64,000 nt of DNA from Hyphomicrobiales bacterium (GCA_016713235.1 JADJPN010000002.1:620001-684000), one strand, 5' to 3'; numbered from the stretch's first letter, positions 45,262 through 54,228 are shown. Translations and numbers: made by a program. Notes: generated from the letters alone by a model not told the origin.

Positions 45262-46732
45262 ATGAACGCACCCGTCCGTAATCCAAAACTTCTCAAAGGC
45301 GACAAGCACGACTGGCAAGTCGTCATTGGCATGGAAATCCATGCGCAGGTCACCTCGAACGCAAAGCTCTTCTCCGGCGCTTCCACCGAATTCGGCGGCG
45401 AGCCGAATTCGCACGTCTCGCTGGTCGATGCCGCGATGCCGGGCATGCTGCCGGTCATCAACAAGAAGTGCGTCGAGCAGGCGGTGAAGACCGGCCTCGG
45501 GCTGAAAGCGAAGATCAACAAGAAGTCGGTGTTCGACCGGAAGAATTATTTCTATCCCGATCTGCCGCAGGGCTATCAGATCAGCCAGTTCAAGCATCCG
45601 GTGGTCGGCGAAGGTATCGTCACCGTCGATATGCAGGATGGCTCGTCGTTCGAGGTCGGGATCGAGCGGCTGCATCTCGAACAGGATGCCGGCAAGTCGC
45701 TGCACGATCAGCATCCGTCGATGTCTTATGTCGATCTCAACCGTTCCGGCGTTGCGCTGATGGAGATCGTGTCGAAGCCCGACCTGCGCTCGGCGGAGGA
45801 GGCCAAGGCTTACGTCACGAAGCTGCGCACGATTCTGCGTTATCTCGGCACCTGCGACGGCGACATGGAGAAGGGCAACCTTCGCGCCGACGTGAACGTC
45901 TCGGTGCGCAAACCCGGCGACCCGCTCGGCACGCGCTGCGAAATCAAGAACGTGAATTCGATCCGCTTCATCGGACAGGCGATCGAAGTCGAAGCGCGGC
46001 GCCAGATCGATATCCTGGAAGATGGCGGCAAGATCGATCAGGAGACGCGGCTGTTCGATGCCGCGAAGGGCGAGACGCGCTCGATGCGCTCCAAGGAAGA
46101 GGCGCACGATTACCGCTATTTCCCGGACCCTGATTTGCTGCCGCTGGAATTCGACGACGCTTTCATTGCGAAACTGAAAGCCGATCTGCCGGAGTTGCCC
46201 GACGAGAAGAAAGCGCGCTTCGTGAAAGACTTCGGCCTTTCGCCTTACGACGCGGGCGTCTTGATCGCGGAACGCGAGACGGCTGCGTTTTTCGAGGAAG
46301 TGGCTTCAGGCCGCGATCCGAAGGCCGCCGCAAATTTCATGATCAACGAATTTTTCGGCCGCCTGAACAAGGAAGACAAGACGATCGAGCAGAGTCCGAT
46401 CTCGGCCGAGCAAGCTCGGCACGATCGTCGATCTGATCGGCGATGGCACGATCTCCGGCAAGATCGCCAAAGACCTCTTCGAAATCGTTTGGGAAGAGGG
46501 TGGCGACCCGCGCGAGGTGGTCGAGAAGCGTGGCATGAAGCAGGTGACCGACACCGGCGCCATCGAAAAGGTCGTCGACGATATCATCGCGAAGAACCCG
46601 GACAAGGTTGAGCAGGTGAAGGCCAAGCCCACCATGCTCGGCTGGTTCGTCGGTCAGGTGATCAAGGCGTCTGGCGGGAAGGCGAACCCGCAGGCCGTGA
46701 ACGATATTCTGAAGAAGAAGCTCGGCATCTGA
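45262..46732 (+). CDS. gatB: Asp-tRNA(Asn)/Glu-tRNA(Gln) amidotransferase subunit B, with suspected frameshift
   Basis: The kinase-like body is intact: WQVVIGMEIHAQVTSNAKLF, FDRKNYFYPDLPQGYQISQF, DLNRSGVALMEIVSKPDLRS and KNVNSIRFIGQAIEVEA. The C-terminal YqeY-like tail domain lies in another frame from about 46412 (LGTIVDLIGDGTISGKIAKD to NDILKKKLGI). Removing one A of CAAGC at 46411-46415 joins the two parts to one protein of about 489 residues. Since GatCAB is needed for Asn- or Gln-tRNA synthesis in most alphaproteobacteria, an indel error is the likely cause. Confidence 0.95.
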
Positions 46733-46735
46733 AAA

Positions 46736-46764
46736 AGCGGCCGGCGGTTTCGCCGGCTGTTTTG
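46736..46764 (+). terminator. Rho-independent terminator after gatB
   Basis: Stem GCCGGCG-type (GCCGG 46740-46744 with GCCGGC 46752-46757, closing C-G pairs around GTTT), flanked by AAAAA before and TGTTTTGTTT after. Confidence 0.8.
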
Positions 46765-46920
46765 TTTCAGGCTGTGATGCACTTGCCGATACCGTCGCCG
46801 CAATGGTGGAGGGTGGTTTTGTGCTCGGCTGCACGCGCAAGGACTCGACAATTGTCCCGCGTCAGATACTTCTGTTCCGGGACTATGTGCGAATAATTTT
46901 TACGGGGAGTTGACACGCCG

Positions 46921-47547
46921 ATGTCAAAGATCACGTTCTATGCGCACCCGCGTTCGGGGCCGTCTTATCGCGTGGGGCTTGCGCTTGCGCTGATGCAAGA
47001 GCCGTTCACGTTTGAATTGGTCGATTTGCCGGGTGGCGGCACCCGTACTCCGGAATACATGAAGAAGAGCCGCTTCGGTAATGTACCCTGTCTTCAGGAC
47101 GGCAACGAATACATCGTGCAGTCGAGCGCGATCCTCGAGTACCTGGCTGAAAAGACCGGCAAGTTCGGCGGCAAGAATGCGCTCGAGCGCGTGCGTATCA
47201 ACGAATGGATGTTCTGGGACTTCGACCGCCTGTGCCCCGGTCTGTTCCGCTCGCGGGCCTACAAGCTCGGCATCCGCAAGGCGGAACCTGCGGTGGTCGA
47301 TGCGTTCAAGGCGGAAGGTGAGTCGGGGCTGGCTACGCTTGAAGCGCATCTTGCGAACAACGAATGGCTCGCGCTCGGCAAGCCGACGATCGCGGATATC
47401 TCGGTCTATGCGGGCGTTTTCTATGCCGCCGACGGCGGCTTCGATCTCTCGAAGTATCCCTGCATCACGGCGTGGAAAGCGCGGATCGAAGCCTTGCCGG
47501 GTTACGGCAAGCCGGCGGACGTCATTCCGGCGGCGTCGCGCGCTTAA
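46921..47547 (+). CDS. Glutathione S-transferase family protein
   Basis: 208 residues. Thioredoxin-like N-domain: MSKITFYAHPRSGPSYRVGL, VPCLQDGNEYIVQSSAILEY (glutathione-binding region), then an all-helical C-domain with WLALGKPTIADISVYAGVFY and TAWKARIEALPGYGKPAD. Substrate unknown. Its stop overlaps the stop of the convergent DJ-1 gene by three bases. Confidence 0.93.
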   Translation: MSKITFYAHPRSGPSYRVGLALALMQEPFTFELVDLPGGGTRTPEYMKKSRFGNVPCLQDGNEYIVQSSAILEYLAEKTGKFGGKNALERVRINEWMFWDFDRLCPGLFRSRAYKLGIRKAEPAVVDAFKAEGESGLATLEAHLANNEWLALGKPTIADISVYAGVFYAADGGFDLSKYPCITAWKARIEALPGYGKPADVIPAASRA

Positions 47548-48227
47548 GTCTTCTGGTCGAATTGTCCGGCGGCGAGCGCTGCATTCCTGCGGCGCTCGTT
47601 CGTCATGCCTTCGGCGAATTTCTTCAACTTCTCAACCAAAGTCGGATCGGCGGAGCGGGGATGTCCGCTGTCGAAAGGCGGCTTGGGGTCGTATTCGATC
47701 TGCAATTGAATTTGTTTCGCAATGTCTTCGCCCGCGACTTCGGCTGCTACCTTCAACCCGAAGTCGATGCCTGCGGTGACGCCGCCGCCTGAGATATACT
47801 TGCCGTCTATGACGACGCGGTCTGCGACCGGGATCGCGCCAAGGACAGGGAGAATGTCCATCGCCATCCAGTGTGTCGCCGCGCGCTTGCCTTTCAAGAG
47901 CCCGGCCGCGCCGAGTACCAACGAACCGGTGCACACCGAAGTCACATAACGCGCGCCGTTCGCTTGCTTGCGCAAGAACGCGAGCACTTCTTCATCGACC
48001 ATCAGGCTTGTCATTCCGGGGCCGCCGGGCACACAGATCAGGTCAAGCTGCGGACATTCTGCGAGGGTTGTGTCGGGCAGTACCGTAAGTCCGCCGACCG
48101 CTTTCACCGGCTCGAGCGTTTTCCAGATCAGATGCACCTCCGCAGCCGGTAGCTTTGAAAGCACCTCGTGCGGCCCCGTGAGGGCGAGTTGCGTAATGTT
48201 CGGAAACAGCAGGAAGCCGATGCGCAA
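47544..48227 (-). CDS. DJ-1/PfpI family protein (isonitrile hydratase-like)
   Basis: 227 residues. The nucleophile elbow has C99 in YVTSVCTGSLVLGAAGLL, with ICVPGGPGMTSLM and THWMAMDILPVLGAIPVADR further along; these features resemble the InhA/isonitrile hydratase branch rather than a protease. Substrate unproven. RIGFLLFPNITQLALTGPHE forms the first strand. Converges with the GST gene. Confidence 0.9.
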   Translation of the reverse strand: MRIGFLLFPNITQLALTGPHEVLSKLPAAEVHLIWKTLEPVKAVGGLTVLPDTTLAECPQLDLICVPGGPGMTSLMVDEEVLAFLRKQANGARYVTSVCTGSLVLGAAGLLKGKRAATHWMAMDILPVLGAIPVADRVVIDGKYISGGGVTAGIDFGLKVAAEVAGEDIAKQIQLQIEYDPKPPFDSGHPRSADPTLVEKLKKFAEGMTNERRRNAALAAGQFDQKT

Positions 48228-48250
48228 TTCGCTCTCATGTCAGGTTCCGA

Positions 48251-48282
48251 AAGAAAATCCGGCGAGGGAGCGCCTCGCCGGA
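48251..48282 (-). terminator. Rho-independent terminator
   Basis: Stem TCCGGCGAGG / CCTCGCCGGA (48258-48267 and 48273-48282) with a 5-base loop; on the minus strand it is followed by TTTTCTT. It ends the gene at 48309-48662. Confidence 0.88.
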
Positions 48283-48308
48283 TGGTGGATTGAAAAGAAA
48301 GCGAAAGA

Positions 48309-48662
48309 TCAATCCTCTTTCTTGAGGCACTTGGACATATAGTCCTGATAGTCCTTTTTTCCTTTTTCGCCGGTCTTCTTCTTGTGGTCGCCCCACGAGT
48401 GCGCGCAGTCAGCGAATTTCTTACGCGCTGCAAGCTGCTTTGCCGAAGGCGCTTTTTTATCGGTGGTCGTCTTGGTCTTCTGATCGTCGGTCTTGGTGTT
48501 GGCCTTAGTGTCGGCCTTCTCTTCTTTTTTCTTGGTAGCCTTCGCCTTCTTCGTGTCTTTCTTTTCCTCGGTCGTGGTCGTTTGCGCCGAGGTGTAACTC
48601 GGCAGCGTTACCGCGCCGAGGAATCCGATCAAAGCGAGAGCAAGAATCAATCGATGCAACAT
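48309..48662 (-). CDS. Secreted lysine-rich protein, PsiF-like C-terminus
   Basis: 117 residues. Signal peptide (LILALALIGFLGAVTLPSYTSA), a long Lys/Thr/Glu-rich low-complexity region (about 28-72), then LAARKKFADCAHSWGDHKKK and GEKGKKDYQDYMSKCLKKED, whose two cysteines and spacing recall the PsiF repeat of phosphate-starvation-inducible proteins. GGGGAGGAAAC before the ATG fixes the start. It is likely periplasmic; function unknown. Confidence 0.75.
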   Translation of the reverse strand: MLHRLILALALIGFLGAVTLPSYTSAQTTTTEEKKDTKKAKATKKKEEKADTKANTKTDDQKTKTTTDKKAPSAKQLAARKKFADCAHSWGDHKKKTGEKGKKDYQDYMSKCLKKED

Positions 48663-48841
48663 GGAGTTTCCTCCCCAAAAATTGGGTGCCGGAAGCATAC
48701 ACCCGAATTGGCCGCTGAAAACATGCGGGGCAGCATTGCCAATCCGCGTGTTGCCGCTTCCAGATCTGCGGCATAGTCCAGATGGCCATGTTCGTCCTGA
48801 ACGGATGCTGAATAGAGCGGAGTACCTCCTGTGGTTCGTAA

Positions 48842-49444
48842 GACGAAAAAGAAGAGGGCGAGCAGTTCGAGCCGTCATTCCTGAAAATCGCGCCGAACAA
48901 CCGCATGCCCGCCATCGTCGATCCGGCCGGCCCCGGAGGCAAGCCAATCTCCGTCTTCGAGTCCGGCGCAATCTTGCAGTATCTCGGACGCAAGACGGGC
49001 AAGTTCTATCCGAAGGACGAGCGCAAGCGGGTTGAGGTGGACGAATGGCTGTTCTGGCAGATGGCGGGCCTTGGCCCCATGGCGGGGCAGGCGCATCACT
49101 TCCGGCTCTATGCGCCAGAGAAGCTTCCCTACGCGATCGAGCGCTACACCAACGAATGCCGCCGTCTCTACGGCGTGCTCGAAAAGAAGCTTGAAGGGCG
49201 CGATTATATCTGCGGCGACTACTCGATCGCCGACATGGCTTGCGTCGGCTGGACCCGGCCGTGGGAGCGGCAGGGACAGGACCCGGACGAATTCCCGAAC
49301 GTGAAGGCGTGGCTCGCCCGCGTGATGGCGCGTCCGGCGGTCGAGCGCGGCATGGCGATCAAGCCGGACCCCTCAACTGTAATCGATGCGACCAAAGATA
49401 AAGCCGCGTTCAAACTGCTCTTCCAGCAAGGTGGGAATAGGTAG
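48842..49444 (+). pseudogene. Glutathione S-transferase missing its 5' end
   Basis: From 48842 the frame codes a good YghU/nucleophile-type GST: EEGEQFEPSFLKIAPNNRMP, ISVFESGAILQYLGRKTGKF, FWQMAGLGPMAGQAHHFRLY and DYICGDYSIADMACVGWTRP. The first roughly 35 residues, which hold the start codon and much of the glutathione site, are absent: an in-frame TAA at 48839-48841 precedes it and the other two frames upstream show no GST sequence. A short protein from ATG 48905 is possible but unlikely to be active. Either a deletion in the genome or a lost stretch in the assembly. Confidence 0.7.
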
Positions 49445-49540
49445 GGAGCAAGAATAGAACCGGCCGCAAGATCCGGGATGGGTGGGTTGGCCCCGCGGCC
49501 GGCAGGCTCCTCCGGAGGTGGGAGAGAGCTTTGGCTTTGA

Positions 49541-50319
49541 CTAGTTCAGGTAAGCGATGTCGTTGACCTGGCCCTTGATCGCGAGCGCGCCCATGGCCGT
49601 TGCCTTGCCGGTCTTCAGATCGACTTTGTAGAGCGTGCCGCCGGTGAGCAGCCACGCGTCGTTCTGGCCTTCGCCGGTTGCAACGATGTCAAATGCAGCC
49701 GGGCCATTGATCTTGATGCCGAGCGAACCGATCGTGTTCAGCACGCCGTCATTCGGCGGCGCCTGACGAACGAGCACGCCGTTCGCGGCGTCGATGTTGT
49801 AAAGCGCAGTTTCCTTCGTGCCTTTACCGAGTTCGAATAGGCACCGGCGATCACGCGCGGGGTCTTGCCTTTGTTCGCATCGCCATCGGCATATTTATGC
49901 GAGCCATCGACCGTGACCTTGCCGTCATCGACATTCGCGCGGTGGCTGGTGCCGTCGGAACTCATCAAACGAAGACGATCCGCGGCCGGATTAAAATCGA
50001 TAATGGCGACGCCGCCAGCTTTGAGCTTCTCGGAGAGATCGGCTTTCTTCGTGAAGACGCCGGTCTTCGGATCCAGCGTGCCGACCTTGCCATCGGTGGT
50101 GACACCATAGAGTGCGCCGTCGGCGGGACGGACGTCGATGCCGATCAGTTGCACGCCCTTCACCTGCACGGTGGAGGTCGCTTTCCTGGTTTTGAAATCG
50201 ATGACGGTCAGCGTGTTGTTGCCGACCAGCGCGACGATCGACTGCGCCGAGGCAGCGGACGCAAAACCGATGCTGCCTGCGACGACTACCGCTGCAATCA
50301 GGCTCTTGCGATTGAACAT
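49541..50319 (-). CDS. Secreted DUF4394 protein with suspected frameshift
   Basis: Signal peptide (MFNRKSLIAAVVVAGSIGFASAASA), then repeated beta-propeller-like strands: LTVIDFKTRKATSTVQVKGV, QLIGIDVRPADGALYGVTTD, GVAIIDFNPAADRLRLMSSD. The family DUF4394 is extracytoplasmic, function unknown. The frame breaks at the TTT run 49823-49825 (SNSVK then GTKETAL...); with one more base the protein continues through VLVRQAPPNDGVLNTIGSLG to KGQVNDIAYLN. About 259 residues. Divergent from an ECF sigma/anti-sigma pair. Confidence 0.85.
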
Positions 50320-50585
50320 GGGGAACTCCCTGGGTTTATTTTCAAATTCTCGGGAGAGCGGGGGCTCTCGTGCGGGGAACACGCGAGGGCACTTGCCCGG
50401 ATGCACGAGCCCTAAAAATTTTGGAGCTGCATCGGAATGCGCTTTCCCCGTGTTTTCACCGTGAAACGGAGCTTTTGATGCGTGCTGGTGCGGCGCTCCA
50501 ATCGTGGGGTACAAACGGTAACCGGAGAATTCCTCGTTTCACCGCTTGCCATGGGCTGCATTGGCAACAAGTTGGAATTTCATTC

Positions 50586-51131
50586 TTGAGCGACAAGAAC
50601 GACGATCATTCGGCTTTGATTGTTGCCTGCGGGCGTGGCGACCGCGCTGCCTTGCAGGAGATTTATCGCCGCGAGGCCGGCGCGATGATCGGGATTTCCG
50701 CACGGATCGTGAAACGGCGGGAACTCGCGGAAGAAGTGGTGCAGGAGTCTTTCGTCGCGATCTGGCGGAACGCTGCGCGTTTCGACCCTTCCATCGGATC
50801 GGGGCGCGCCTGGTTATTTCAGATCGTCCGCAACCGCTCACTGAACATGTTGCGCGATACCAGCCGTGAATTACCGACCGAACAAGATGCGTTGGATGCA
50901 GCGGTCGATGCGGGCGCGGATTACGAGAATGCTTATGAGCGGCTCGCCAACAACAGCGCGCTGAAGCGCTGCCTTGATGAACTGGAACCGCGACGGAAAC
51001 AGGGCATCCTGCTCGCCTTCGTCGAGGGAATGTCGCATGGCGAGATCGCAGCGAAATTGAAGGTGCCGCTCGGCACCACGAAGTCATGGCTGCGCCGCAG
51101 CCTGATCGCGCTTCGGGAGTGCATGGCATGA
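50586..51131 (+). CDS. ECF-type RNA polymerase sigma factor
   Basis: About 181 residues. Region 2: GRGDRAALQEIYRREAGAMI, LAEEVVQESFVAIWRNAARF and AWLFQIVRNRSLNMLRD; region 4: RKQGILLAFVEGMSHGEIAA and VPLGTTKSWLRRSLIALREC. It resembles SigK-type factors paired with RskA-like anti-sigma proteins. The start is uncertain; TTG 50586 (LSDKNDDHSALIVACGRGD) fits the usual N-terminus. Stop overlaps the anti-sigma ATG. Confidence 0.9.
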   Translation: MSDKNDDHSALIVACGRGDRAALQEIYRREAGAMIGISARIVKRRELAEEVVQESFVAIWRNAARFDPSIGSGRAWLFQIVRNRSLNMLRDTSRELPTEQDALDAAVDAGADYENAYERLANNSALKRCLDELEPRRKQGILLAFVEGMSHGEIAAKLKVPLGTTKSWLRRSLIALRECMA

Positions 51132-51841
51132 TCGCGCACGATCCGAACGAGGACTTCCTGCTGGCGGGCGAATATGTGCTGGGCGTGCTCGATGGCGCGG
51201 AGCGAGATGCTTTCGAGCGGCGCTTACCGCGCGAACAAGCTTTGCGCCAATACGTTGCGCGCTGGCAAACACGTTTCGCCGATCTCGACAACGGGGTCGC
51301 GCCGAAAGATGTGCCGCCCGCGTTGTGGTCAAAGATCGAAGCGCAACTCAGCGGCAAGCAGATTGCAAAAGCAACCGGTCCAGGCTTCAGCGAAAGGCTG
51401 TGGTGGAGTCTCGGCTTCTGGCGCGGTGCGAGCTTCGCGGGCGCGCTCGCGAGTTTGTTGCTTGCGGTTTCGGTCGGTCTGCTCGCGGGCAGGGCGACGC
51501 CGCAGCCGCAGATCGTTGCAGTCATGTTGACGCCGGAAGGCGTGCCAGGCGCGATCGCGGAGATTCACTACGATGGCCGGATCAACGTCATTCCGATCCA
51601 CGACTTCGAGGTGCCGAGCGGGAAGACGCTGCAAGTCTGGACGCTGTTCGACAAGGCAAAGGGACCGATCTCGGTCGGGCTGATCGAGCGCACGCGGCAA
51701 GCGCTCTTCCACCGCGCCGATCTGCCGACCGGACAACAGCAGCTCTACGAGATCACGCTGGAGCCGGCAGGCGGCTCGCCTACGGGCAAACCGACCGGAC
51801 CTGTGATCGTAAAGGGCTTTGGCGCGCTACCGCGCCTGTAA
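51128..51841 (+). CDS. RskA-like anti-sigma factor
   Basis: 237 residues. The N-terminal EDFLLAGEYVLGVLDGAERD is the anti-sigma ASD-like domain, followed by one membrane helix (about 98-119, ASFAGALASLLLAVSVGLLA) and a periplasmic RskA C-domain (IHDFEVPSGKTLQVWTLFDK, and YEITLEPAGGSPTGKPTGPV). It should hold the sigma factor at the membrane until a signal releases it. Translationally coupled to the sigma gene by ATGA. Confidence 0.92.
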   Translation: MIAHDPNEDFLLAGEYVLGVLDGAERDAFERRLPREQALRQYVARWQTRFADLDNGVAPKDVPPALWSKIEAQLSGKQIAKATGPGFSERLWWSLGFWRGASFAGALASLLLAVSVGLLAGRATPQPQIVAVMLTPEGVPGAIAEIHYDGRINVIPIHDFEVPSGKTLQVWTLFDKAKGPISVGLIERTRQALFHRADLPTGQQQLYEITLEPAGGSPTGKPTGPVIVKGFGALPRL

Positions 51842-51851
51842 ATTGCAAATC

Positions 51852-52328
51852 ATGAAAGACCTCGACATCGTATTGCTTCGCCGTTGCGTCGAACTCGCAG
51901 AGGAGGCGCTCAATGCCGGCGACGAGCCATTCGGTTCGCTGCTTGCCGATAGCGCGGGGCGCATCCTGCGGGAAGACCGCAACCGCGTCGCCGGTGGCGA
52001 CCGCACGCAGCATCCGGAGTTTGCGCTTGCGCGTTGGGCGGCGAACAACATGACGCAGGACGCGCGCGTGAAAGCGACCGTCTATACATCAGGTGAGCAT
52101 TGCCCGATGTGTGCTGCCGCGCATGGTTGGGTAGGGCTCGGCCGTATTGTGTACGCAAGTTCGTCGGAGCAGCTTGTTCGCTGGCTTAGCGATCTCGGTT
52201 TGGGATCGCCGCCAGTGAGCGCACTGCCGATCAAGGAAATTGCGCCGCACGTCGCCGTCGAGGGACCGGTTCCGGAACTGGCCGAGCAGGTGCGAAAGCT
52301 GCACTACCGCTTTTACGTTGGAGGGTGA
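51852..52328 (+). CDS. Zinc-dependent nucleoside/cytidine deaminase family protein
   Basis: 158 residues. Zinc ligands are H54 in TQHPEFALA (with catalytic Glu56) and C84/C87 in GEHCPMCAAAHG; the spacing fits the CDA fold. The HPE in place of the usual HAE and the tail around LPIKEIAPHVAVEGPVPELA fit the small guanine/tRNA-adenosine deaminase-like group, but the substrate cannot be told. It starts 10 bp after the anti-sigma gene and may share its transcript. Confidence 0.85.
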   Translation: MKDLDIVLLRRCVELAEEALNAGDEPFGSLLADSAGRILREDRNRVAGGDRTQHPEFALARWAANNMTQDARVKATVYTSGEHCPMCAAAHGWVGLGRIVYASSSEQLVRWLSDLGLGSPPVSALPIKEIAPHVAVEGPVPELAEQVRKLHYRFYVGG

Positions 52329-52331
52329 GCG

Positions 52332-52647
52332 TTACTGCGCCTTGCCGTCGCGAAAGGTTTGCAGAACGCTCCGGTCTTTCGTGAAGCTGATTGTGTTCGA
52401 GCCGACAGAGCAGGCAACATCGGCGGCGAGTTCCTGCTTCTGTTTTGCGTCGGCAGCGGACCAATATTTTTCGGTCACTTCGATCGCGAATCCGTCCGAT
52501 ACCCGGGTCGGGCGTGCGACGTCGCCCTTTGCTACGACCTTTGCGATGCGGTCGTTGGAAACAGCCTTGTCGCAGGCGAGCGCCATCGGCGAAAACAGCG
52601 AGCCCAAGCGCGAGGGCTTGGGCTCGTATCAACACTTGAAAAGACAT
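52332..52647 (-). CDS. Small secreted protein with suspected frameshift
   Basis: From ATG 52647 the frame reads MSFQVLIRAQALALG, then a one-base change at the CCC run 52603-52605 (plus strand) joins it to SLFSPMALACDKAVSNDRIA, giving a natural signal peptide and a mature protein of about 80 residues with two cysteines (CDKAVSND..., VACSVGSNTIS). The frame break is probably an error. It is translationally coupled to the DUF2147 gene (TGATG at 52645-52649). Family not recognised. Confidence 0.7.
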
Positions 52648-53051
52648 CAATTCACGCGCGTCCAAGTTTGTGAGCGGCAGAAGATGCCAGCGACGCAACC
52701 CGAAAGCGAGAGCGAATTCGCGTCGTTCTGGGTGAGCGTGCCGGAGTAGGTTTTGCCGTCCTGCGGATTGTAAAGGGTGCCCGACCACTTGCGGTCACCT
52801 GCGGGCTTCATCTGGATCATGTTGACGCCGACAAGATTGCGGGTCTTCTGCGCAGCGTTGGGATTGTTCTCGTCCTTCGCGCCGGTGTTCTTCACCCAGA
52901 CGATCGTGCCGCAGACATTGCCGCCGCACGGCGCGATGCGAACGCGCGTTTCGCCGGAGGCCGTCAGCCAGGTTCCGGTGGCGTCCTGCGCGGAAGCGGG
53001 GAGTGTCAGTGCGGCGAGCGCTAGCGCTGCCAGGGCGAGCTTGAGTTTCAT
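52647..53051 (-). CDS. DUF2147 family secreted protein, copy 1
   Basis: 134 residues. Signal peptide (ALAALALAALTLPASA), then DATGTWLTASGETRVRIAPC, GGNVCGTIVWVKNTG, a core with WSGTLYNPQDGKTYSGTL and a cysteine-bearing end (GCVAGIFCRSQTWTRVN). DUF2147 is a lipocalin-like periplasmic family of unknown role. GGAGGA lies 8 bases before the ATG. It is the first gene of a pair with the small secreted protein; a paralogue sits upstream. Confidence 0.9.
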   Translation of the reverse strand: MKLKLALAALALAALTLPASAQDATGTWLTASGETRVRIAPCGGNVCGTIVWVKNTGAKDENNPNAAQKTRNLVGVNMIQMKPAGDRKWSGTLYNPQDGKTYSGTLTQNDANSLSLSGCVAGIFCRSQTWTRVN

Positions 53052-53105
53052 TGCGTGTCCTCCAGCATTTTGTTGTTGTCGCCAATCGTAAGCATGCGAA
53101 GCGCA

Positions 53106-53136
53106 GAAACAAAAGCGGGGCGCTACGGCCCCGCTT
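53106..53136 (-). terminator. Rho-independent terminator of the upstream DUF2147 gene
   Basis: Stem AAGCGGGG / CCCCGCTT (53113-53120 and 53129-53136) with an inner C-G pair; on the minus strand it is followed by TTTTGTTT. It separates the two DUF2147 genes. Confidence 0.85.
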
Positions 53137-53176
53137 GGATTTCTGTTGTTGACGTAGCGTCCGCTTGGGAACTTTC

Positions 53177-53590
53177 TCAGTTCACCTTGGTCCAGGTCTT
53201 GGACTGGCAGATCATGCCCCCCATCACGCAGCCGCCGATCTCGATTGCGTTGCCTGCGGCTTTTACTTTGCCCTGATAGGTTTTGCCGTCTTCGTAGTTG
53301 TAGATCGAACCGCTCCACTCGCCGGGGCCGACCGGTTTCATGTTGGAGACAAGCTGCAAGCCGACGATCGGGCGCTCGCGCTTCGATGGGTCGGGATTAT
53401 GGACATCCTTCGAGGGGTTCTTCTGCCAAACAACATGACCGCACAGGCCGGTGCCACAAGGCAATACTTTTACACGGGTGATGCCGCTCTGGCTCTGCCA
53501 GACACCTGCAACTTTGTCGGCGTCCTGCGCGATGGAGGGGAAGGCGAATGCGCAGAGCGCAGCCACAAGGGAAAGACGGGCGAGTTTCAT
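53177..53590 (-). CDS. DUF2147 family secreted protein, copy 2
   Basis: 137 residues. Signal peptide (LSLVAALCAFAFPSIA), then VAGVWQSQSGITRVKVLPCG, GLCGHVVWQKNPSKDV, PGEWSGSIYNYEDGKTYQG and GGCVMGGMICQSKTWTKVN. The plan matches the neighbour (same cysteine positions), so the two arose by duplication. Own terminator downstream. The upstream region 53591-53964 holds its promoter. Confidence 0.9.
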   Translation of the reverse strand: MKLARLSLVAALCAFAFPSIAQDADKVAGVWQSQSGITRVKVLPCGTGLCGHVVWQKNPSKDVHNPDPSKRERPIVGLQLVSNMKPVGPGEWSGSIYNYEDGKTYQGKVKAAGNAIEIGGCVMGGMICQSKTWTKVN

Positions 53591-53964
53591 GTCGCTGAAT
53601 GCTTCCGTTCGCTGATGAAGGGTATGTGACAACAGAAATAGTGTCTGATGGGGCGTGAGTAAGGCGCTCCTTCCGGCCGCTCGCGCAAATCTCAATCACC
53701 TTCCGTGTCTGATGGTGACCAGAGTCCCAAGCAGCAGCCTTTCCAGAAGCTTTCCGCGCATTCACGGAGTCATGATCTTCAAGCGGTTGGTTGCTTAATG
53801 AATTCCGAAATGACTGCAAGCTTCTGATTTCGTTCAGTTTTCATTCAGTCTGATACTTAGGATGTGATTCAAATTCCCCGTGCATCTTATGCGTCACGGG
53901 TAGGGGAAATGCCCGTTGGGACAAAGCGGCCGATCAAGCCGCGGAATTGACGGGAGACGGACAG
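53591..53964. other. Intergenic region with direct repeat
   Basis: No gene recognised. The notable feature is a direct repeat TTCGTTCAG (53829-53837) and TTCATTCAG (53840-53848), 11 bp apart (one helical turn), in an AT-rich stretch ending TCTGATACTTAGGATG. This could be a binding site for an OmpR-type regulator or part of a promoter for either flanking gene. Confidence 0.4.
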
Positions 53965-54228
53965 ATGGCGCGGCTTCTCGAACTCGAAGTGGCAGCAATC
54001 GGCCAGGCCAATATGGCAGGGGACATTTTTTATCAGCTGGGCTTGGCCTACGCATACGGCCGCGATGTCGATGCGGACAGGATCTCGGCCCATAAGTGGT
54101 TCAACCTGGCTGCGGCCCGCGGCAACCGAGATGCGGTCGCCTGCCGGCAGGAACTCGCCGCTGAGATGAACGCGGATGAGATTGCGGTCGCCCAGCGCGC
54201 GGCGCGCGAATGGATGACTTCGCACTAG
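53965..54228 (+). CDS. Small SEL1/TPR-like repeat protein
   Basis: 87 residues: MARLLELEVAAIGQANMAGD, then YQLGLAYAYGRDVDADRISA and HKWFNLAAARGNRDAVACRQ, which is one SEL1-like repeat (LGxxYxxGxGVxxDxxxAxxWxxLAAxxGxxxA), ending LAAEMNADEIAVAQRAARE. Short single-repeat versions occur widely in rhizobia. An upstream TTG at 53947 is possible; GGGAGACGG before ATG 53965 decides the start. Confidence 0.82.
   Translation: MARLLELEVAAIGQANMAGDIFYQLGLAYAYGRDVDADRISAHKWFNLAAARGNRDAVACRQELAAEMNADEIAVAQRAAREWMTSH

Noticed and set aside
49460..49502. Inverted repeat CCGGCCGC/GCGGCCGG as a terminator
   Set aside because: The 27-base loop and the absence of a T tract on either strand make it a poor terminator; left unassigned.
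50319..50586. ECF-type promoter (GGAAT ... CGT) between DUF4394 and the sigma gene
   Set aside because: The GGAAT at about 50435 has no CGT element at a 16-17 bp spacing, so the assignment would be forced.
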